Positions 30,336 through 33,244 of a stretch of 33,244 nucleotides of DNA are shown here, in pieces (position 1 is the stretch's first letter; the number at the start of each line of letters is the position of its first letter). Under the pieces are notes generated by a model. That model was given only the letters and a program-made list of their open reading frames with translations, did not search any database and had not been told where the DNA came from. Position numbers and translations under genes: made by a program. The stretch is from an uncultured Verrucomicrobiales bacterium (lineage in GTDB: Bacteria; Verrucomicrobiota; Verrucomicrobiia; Limisphaerales; Palsa-1400): NCBI GenBank assembly GCA_903898185.1, contig CAIUEN010000081.1:1-33244 (forward strand), in the 5' to 3' direction.

Positions 30336-31573
30336 ATCGCAAGCAATTAATCATTCTATTGGCGCTGGTCGCCGTATTGGGCGGAGCCGGCTTGGTGTTG
30401 ATGAATCGCAACCAGGATTCGTGGTCCGGCGCGCCGGATACGAAACAGGGCCGAAAATTCTTGGAAAACTTTCAAGTCAATGACGTCGCCCTAATTCGTT
30501 TGGTTGGAGACAGCGAGCTGAACCTGGTTCGCAAGGACGACTTGTGGCGTGTGCGCGAACGCGGCGATTATCCGGCTAATTTTAGTCAAATCAGCGGGTT
30601 CCTCATGAAACTGAGCGATCTCAAGATCACTCAATCTGAGCAGATCGAAGCCTCGCAAATTGCGGATCTCGGGCTCGTCGAACCCAAGCCCGATCAGAAG
30701 TCCGGCGAAAAAACCGCCACTCTGATCGAAACTAAAGATTCGACCGGCAAGGTGATGCGCGCTGTTCTTCTCGGCAACAAGCACACCCGCAGCATGACCG
30801 GCCCCTACGGAAACAACGAATATCCGGACGGTCGTTACGTGATGCTCCGCGAAGAGCCGAAAACTGCGTTGCTCATCTCTGATCCGCTGGGCACAACTGA
30901 TCCCAAGCCCGACCAGTGGCTCAATAAGGATTTCTTCAAAGTGGAGAAGATTAAGTCCGTCGCGTTCACCGCGTTGGCGCCAACCAACTCATGGACGCTC
31001 GCCGCAACCAACGAGGGGGGCACACTGGTGCTACAGGATTGCGAGACCAATGAGTTTCCCGATTCGGCCAAGATTTCATCGCTCAGTGCGACCCTTGGCA
31101 ACCCGAGCTTCGTCGATGTCGCGACCAATGCGACGCCCGAAATGAGCGGTCTCGACAAACCGCTGACGGCCAACATCGAGACCTTCGGTCATTTTAAGTA
31201 TGTTCTTAAAGTGGGAAAGAAAACTCCAGAGAACAACTATTTCGTAAACGTTTCGGTCAGCGCCGATCTGCCCAAAGAACGCACTCCCGGCAAGGACGAG
31301 AAACCGGAAGACAAGGCCAAGCTCGACAAGGAATTCGCAGACAAGCTCAAGCAATCCGAGGCCAAGCTTGCCCAAGAGAAGAAACTGGATAAATGGACCT
31401 ATTTGGTGAGTTCCTACACGATTGACCCGCTGGTGCGAGATCGCGCCCAACTCATGCAGGAAAAAAAGGATCCAAAAGTGGCTGATGACGCCGCACTTCC
31501 CAAAGCCAAGGACGAAGACAAGAACCAGGATTTCCAAGACATCTCAACCGAGCCCGCGATGGAGATGAAGTAA
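30332..31573 (+). CDS. DUF4340 domain protein
   Basis: 413 residues. A membrane anchor (residues 5-24, LIILLALVAVLGGAGLVLM) precedes repeated alpha/beta units typical of DUF4340: VNDVALIRLVGDSELNLVRKDDLWRV, DYPANFSQISGFLMKLSDLKI, LISDPLGTTDPKPDQWLNKDFFKVE. The last 100 residues are highly charged (KDEKPEDKAKLDKEFADKLKQSEAKLAQEKK). The protein is likely periplasmic and attached to the inner membrane. It overlaps the GldG-like gene by 4 nt (ATGA) and closes the ABC operon; this pairing is common in Verrucomicrobia and Planctomycetes. Biochemical function unknown. Confidence 0.85.
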   Translation: MNRKQLIILLALVAVLGGAGLVLMNRNQDSWSGAPDTKQGRKFLENFQVNDVALIRLVGDSELNLVRKDDLWRVRERGDYPANFSQISGFLMKLSDLKITQSEQIEASQIADLGLVEPKPDQKSGEKTATLIETKDSTGKVMRAVLLGNKHTRSMTGPYGNNEYPDGRYVMLREEPKTALLISDPLGTTDPKPDQWLNKDFFKVEKIKSVAFTALAPTNSWTLAATNEGGTLVLQDCETNEFPDSAKISSLSATLGNPSFVDVATNATPEMSGLDKPLTANIETFGHFKYVLKVGKKTPENNYFVNVSVSADLPKERTPGKDEKPEDKAKLDKEFADKLKQSEAKLAQEKKLDKWTYLVSSYTIDPLVRDRAQLMQEKKDPKVADDAALPKAKDEDKNQDFQDISTEPAMEMK

Positions 31574-31694
31574 AACAGCAGAAAGACATTTGTTTGGAGG
31601 GAGGGGTGCGGTCAATCCCGCATCCCCAGCCCGTAGAAAACCAGCCAGTTTCCAGCCTCGGAATACTCCCACTCTCGGAACCGAAGGTGAACAG
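31574..31694. other. Short convergent intergenic region
   Basis: This separates the end of the ABC operon from the end of the minus-strand kinase. It contains the hairpin described as a possible terminator and nothing else recognised. Confidence 0.5.
31603..31627. terminator. Possible bidirectional terminator hairpin
   Basis: GGGGTGCGG-TCAATC-CCGCATCCCC forms a GC-rich stem with one bulged A. It sits between convergent stops. There is no adjacent T-tract, so intrinsic termination is uncertain. Confidence 0.3.
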
Positions 31695-33152
31695 TTATGC
31701 CAATTTCTTGCTCATTACTCGAATAATCGCATTGCGAAGCGCTTCAAATTCAAAAGGCTTACAAAAGAATGCCTGGGGCAACTCAGGGTGATGGCCGCTC
31801 ATTACCTCGGCCTCGCTATAGCCGCTAACGAGAATCACCGGGATGTCGGCCTGAAGTTTGCGCAAAGCCGTCAGGGTGTCCCATCCATTCATGCGAGGCA
31901 TGGTCAGGTCACTAATGACGCAACGGATTTCGTTCCGATGCTGCTGGAACACCTCCACCGCTTCAACGCCGTCGTTCGCAGTAAATACCGTAAAACCATG
32001 TTGCTTGAGCCTCGCCGAAATTACTTCCCGCACCACCCGCTCGTCATCGACCACCAGCACAGTGCCAGCGTCTGCCGTTTTCGGAGCTTGGGGTACATGT
32101 GGCTTCTGTGGAATTGCCTCTATCGACAGTGGCAAGAACACCCGGAAGGTTGTTCCCCGCCCCTGTGCGCTATCCACCGTGATGCCTCCGTAGTGCGACC
32201 TCACAATCCCCAAAACCACAGCCAAACCCATGCCCCGACCGACGAATTTAGTGGAGAAAAACGGGTCGAAGATCTTTTCGATATCGTTGTCCGGAATGCC
32301 GCAGCCACTGTCCTCTACTTCCACACAGGCGTAGGCGCTGTTTTTCGGTTGCCAATCCACAGGAAAGCGGTTTATGGCTGAAATATCCGCTGAGAAAACC
32401 GTCCTGACAGCCAGTCGTATGTTCCCCGAACTGTCCTTGAGAGACTCAGAAGCATTCGTGATCAGATTGGTGATTACTTGCTGGATTTGGTTTGCGCTGG
32501 AGCTAATGGCCGGGCCGGGAGATGGTAAATTGGTTTCCCAAACTGCGCTTTCCCGTATGCCAGCCCTGAGTATAGGCAGGCTGCGACGACAAGTTTCTGA
32601 AAGATCCAGCGGTTCACGTTTGACAACGGTTTGCCCGAGGTAGGTCAGCATCAGAGTGCTCACTTCCGCCGCCTTGCTAACCGCATCCATGGCTGCGGTC
32701 ATATTTTCGAGTGATTCCGCGCTTCCGGGCAGATCGTCCTTGGCCATCTCCAAGTACATCGTCACCGCGAGTAGTTGGTTGTTGAAATGGTGGGCGATGG
32801 CCCCAGCCATGCGGCCCAAGCTTTCAGATTTATGAAGCAGCCGGTTTTGAATCATCAGCTTTTCCTTCTCAGCCTCGGCCCGCTTTATGTCGGTAATGTC
32901 CCAGTTCGTTCCAATCATACGCGATGGTTGCCCCAAGCCATCTCGCTGAACAGAGGCGAGGGCACGGATATAACGAATGGTTCCATCAGACCAAAGAACC
33001 CGAAAATCTGTGTCAAACTCCTGTTCGCCGCGCAACGCAATCTGAATTTCTTCGTCGCATCGCTGCCGATCTGCCGGATGAACCCCCGTCAGCCATGCTT
33101 GGTAAGCGCCACCGAACTGATTAGAACTTAGGGAGTTGGAAGAAATAATCAT
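31695..33152 (-). CDS. PAS histidine kinase with C-terminal receiver (5'-truncated PAS)
   Basis: 485 residues from ATG 33152. Only the second half of a PAS_3-type domain is present (QFGGAYQAWLTGVHPADRQR...DFRVLWSDGTIRYIRALA...TNWDITDIKRAE, residues 11-93). Then come the dimerisation helix with H121 in MAGAIAHHFNNQL, the HATPase (NASESL, DSGCGIP, GRGMGLAVV) and a receiver (about 362-485, D415 in ISDLTMPRMNG). It is closely related to the kinase-receiver part of the 917-residue hybrid kinase. An in-frame TGA lies seven codons upstream of the ATG, and the missing PAS half seems to lie in another frame, so the gene may be the surviving 3' part of a longer kinase. It could still work as a soluble kinase. 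Confidence 0.85.
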   Translation of the reverse strand: MIISSNSLSSNQFGGAYQAWLTGVHPADRQRCDEEIQIALRGEQEFDTDFRVLWSDGTIRYIRALASVQRDGLGQPSRMIGTNWDITDIKRAEAEKEKLMIQNRLLHKSESLGRMAGAIAHHFNNQLLAVTMYLEMAKDDLPGSAESLENMTAAMDAVSKAAEVSTLMLTYLGQTVVKREPLDLSETCRRSLPILRAGIRESAVWETNLPSPGPAISSSANQIQQVITNLITNASESLKDSSGNIRLAVRTVFSADISAINRFPVDWQPKNSAYACVEVEDSGCGIPDNDIEKIFDPFFSTKFVGRGMGLAVVLGIVRSHYGGITVDSAQGRGTTFRVFLPLSIEAIPQKPHVPQAPKTADAGTVLVVDDERVVREVISARLKQHGFTVFTANDGVEAVEVFQQHRNEIRCVISDLTMPRMNGWDTLTALRKLQADIPVILVSGYSEAEVMSGHHPELPQAFFCKPFEFEALRNAIIRVMSKKLA

Positions 33153-33244
33153 ACCAGAGGGCGCGGTTCAATTAGAACATCCCATTTAGGCAAAGTGACA
33201 GATCGCTGCAATCGCTCTTCTAATTTCGCCTTGGCCGCTTTGCA
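33149..33244 (-). pseudogene. 3' end of an upstream sensor reading frame, probably split from the PAS kinase
   Basis: The frame enters from the right edge and reads KAAKAKLEERLQRSVTLPKW...PRPLV, ending at a TGA that overlaps the kinase ATG (ATGA). KAKLEERLQRSVTL is the coiled-coil lead-in normally found just before a PAS domain. The kinase frame just upstream of its ATG reads MGCSN-stop-TAPSGMIISSNS, similar to a PAS start. A frameshift plus a nonsense change would explain this. Alternatively it is a separate gene with normal translational coupling. Confidence 0.45.

Noticed and set aside
31590-32381. 263-codon plus-strand ORF
   Set aside because: It is antisense to the kinase-receiver gene. 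Similar shadows occur opposite the paralogous kinase at 16094-16798, as expected from shared sequence.

Overview
The window most likely comes from the chromosome of a Verrucomicrobiota bacterium of the Pedosphaera/Limisphaerales type. This is inferred from memory of families, with no database search. The supporting signs are a bacterial PUR-domain protein, an ABC / ABC-2 permease / GldG-like / DUF4340 operon, many large PAS-REC histidine kinases, and short dispersed palindromic repeats that fill intergenic DNA and create spurious ORF extensions. No tRNA, rRNA, CRISPR array, phage module or full insertion sequence was seen.

Left part (1-7.8 kb): the 5' part of a cytosolic coiled-coil, chemoreceptor-like protein runs off the left edge on the minus strand; the ORF track misses it. 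It is followed by a PUR-domain nucleic-acid-binding protein, a small membrane protein, a TPR protein, a large SNF2-family helicase and, convergent and overlapping with it, argininosuccinate synthase (argG). Two 133-bp MITE-like elements with 17-bp terminal inverted repeats lie here, one with a perfect 9-bp target duplication, plus a solitary MITE end.

Middle-left (8.1-16.0 kb): a compact plus-strand chemotaxis-type operon, cheR-cheD-HDOD-cheB-cheA-cheX-(REC-REC-STAS)-cheW. No flagellar or stand-alone cheY gene is visible. The likely output protein is a response regulator with one phosphorylatable receiver, one degenerate receiver and a STAS-like C-terminus, which suggests a non-flagellar output.

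Middle-right (16.0-26.1 kb): a signalling island built around a head-to-head inverted duplication. Each arm carries an antibiotic-monooxygenase/IsdG-like gene followed by a histidine kinase whose N-terminus is a cobalamin-binding domain. Both kinases have the DxHxxG cobalamin motif and the Wx9EH motif known from CarH-type B12 photoreceptors. The left arm has lost 201 bp of the monooxygenase in frame and carries a hybrid kinase (PAS-HisKA-HATPase-REC-REC-HPt), coupled by a 1-nt overlap to a second hybrid kinase (REC-REC-PAS-PAS-kinase-REC). The right arm keeps the intact monooxygenase and has a different kinase core, followed by a slyX-like gene without an ATG. In both B12 kinases a 46-bp double-hairpin repeat lies in frame in the linker between the B12 and PAS domains; its core matches the core of the intergenic MITEs.

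Right part (26.1-33.2 kb): a repeat-rich intergenic stretch, then a four-gene Gld-like ABC exporter operon with overlapping genes, then a minus-strand PAS-kinase-REC protein whose PAS domain appears broken at its 5' end.

Taken together, the window looks like a sensory hub. The che-type operon and the candidate light/cobalamin-sensing phosphorelay converge tail to tail at 16 kb. A functional link between them is inferred from position only.
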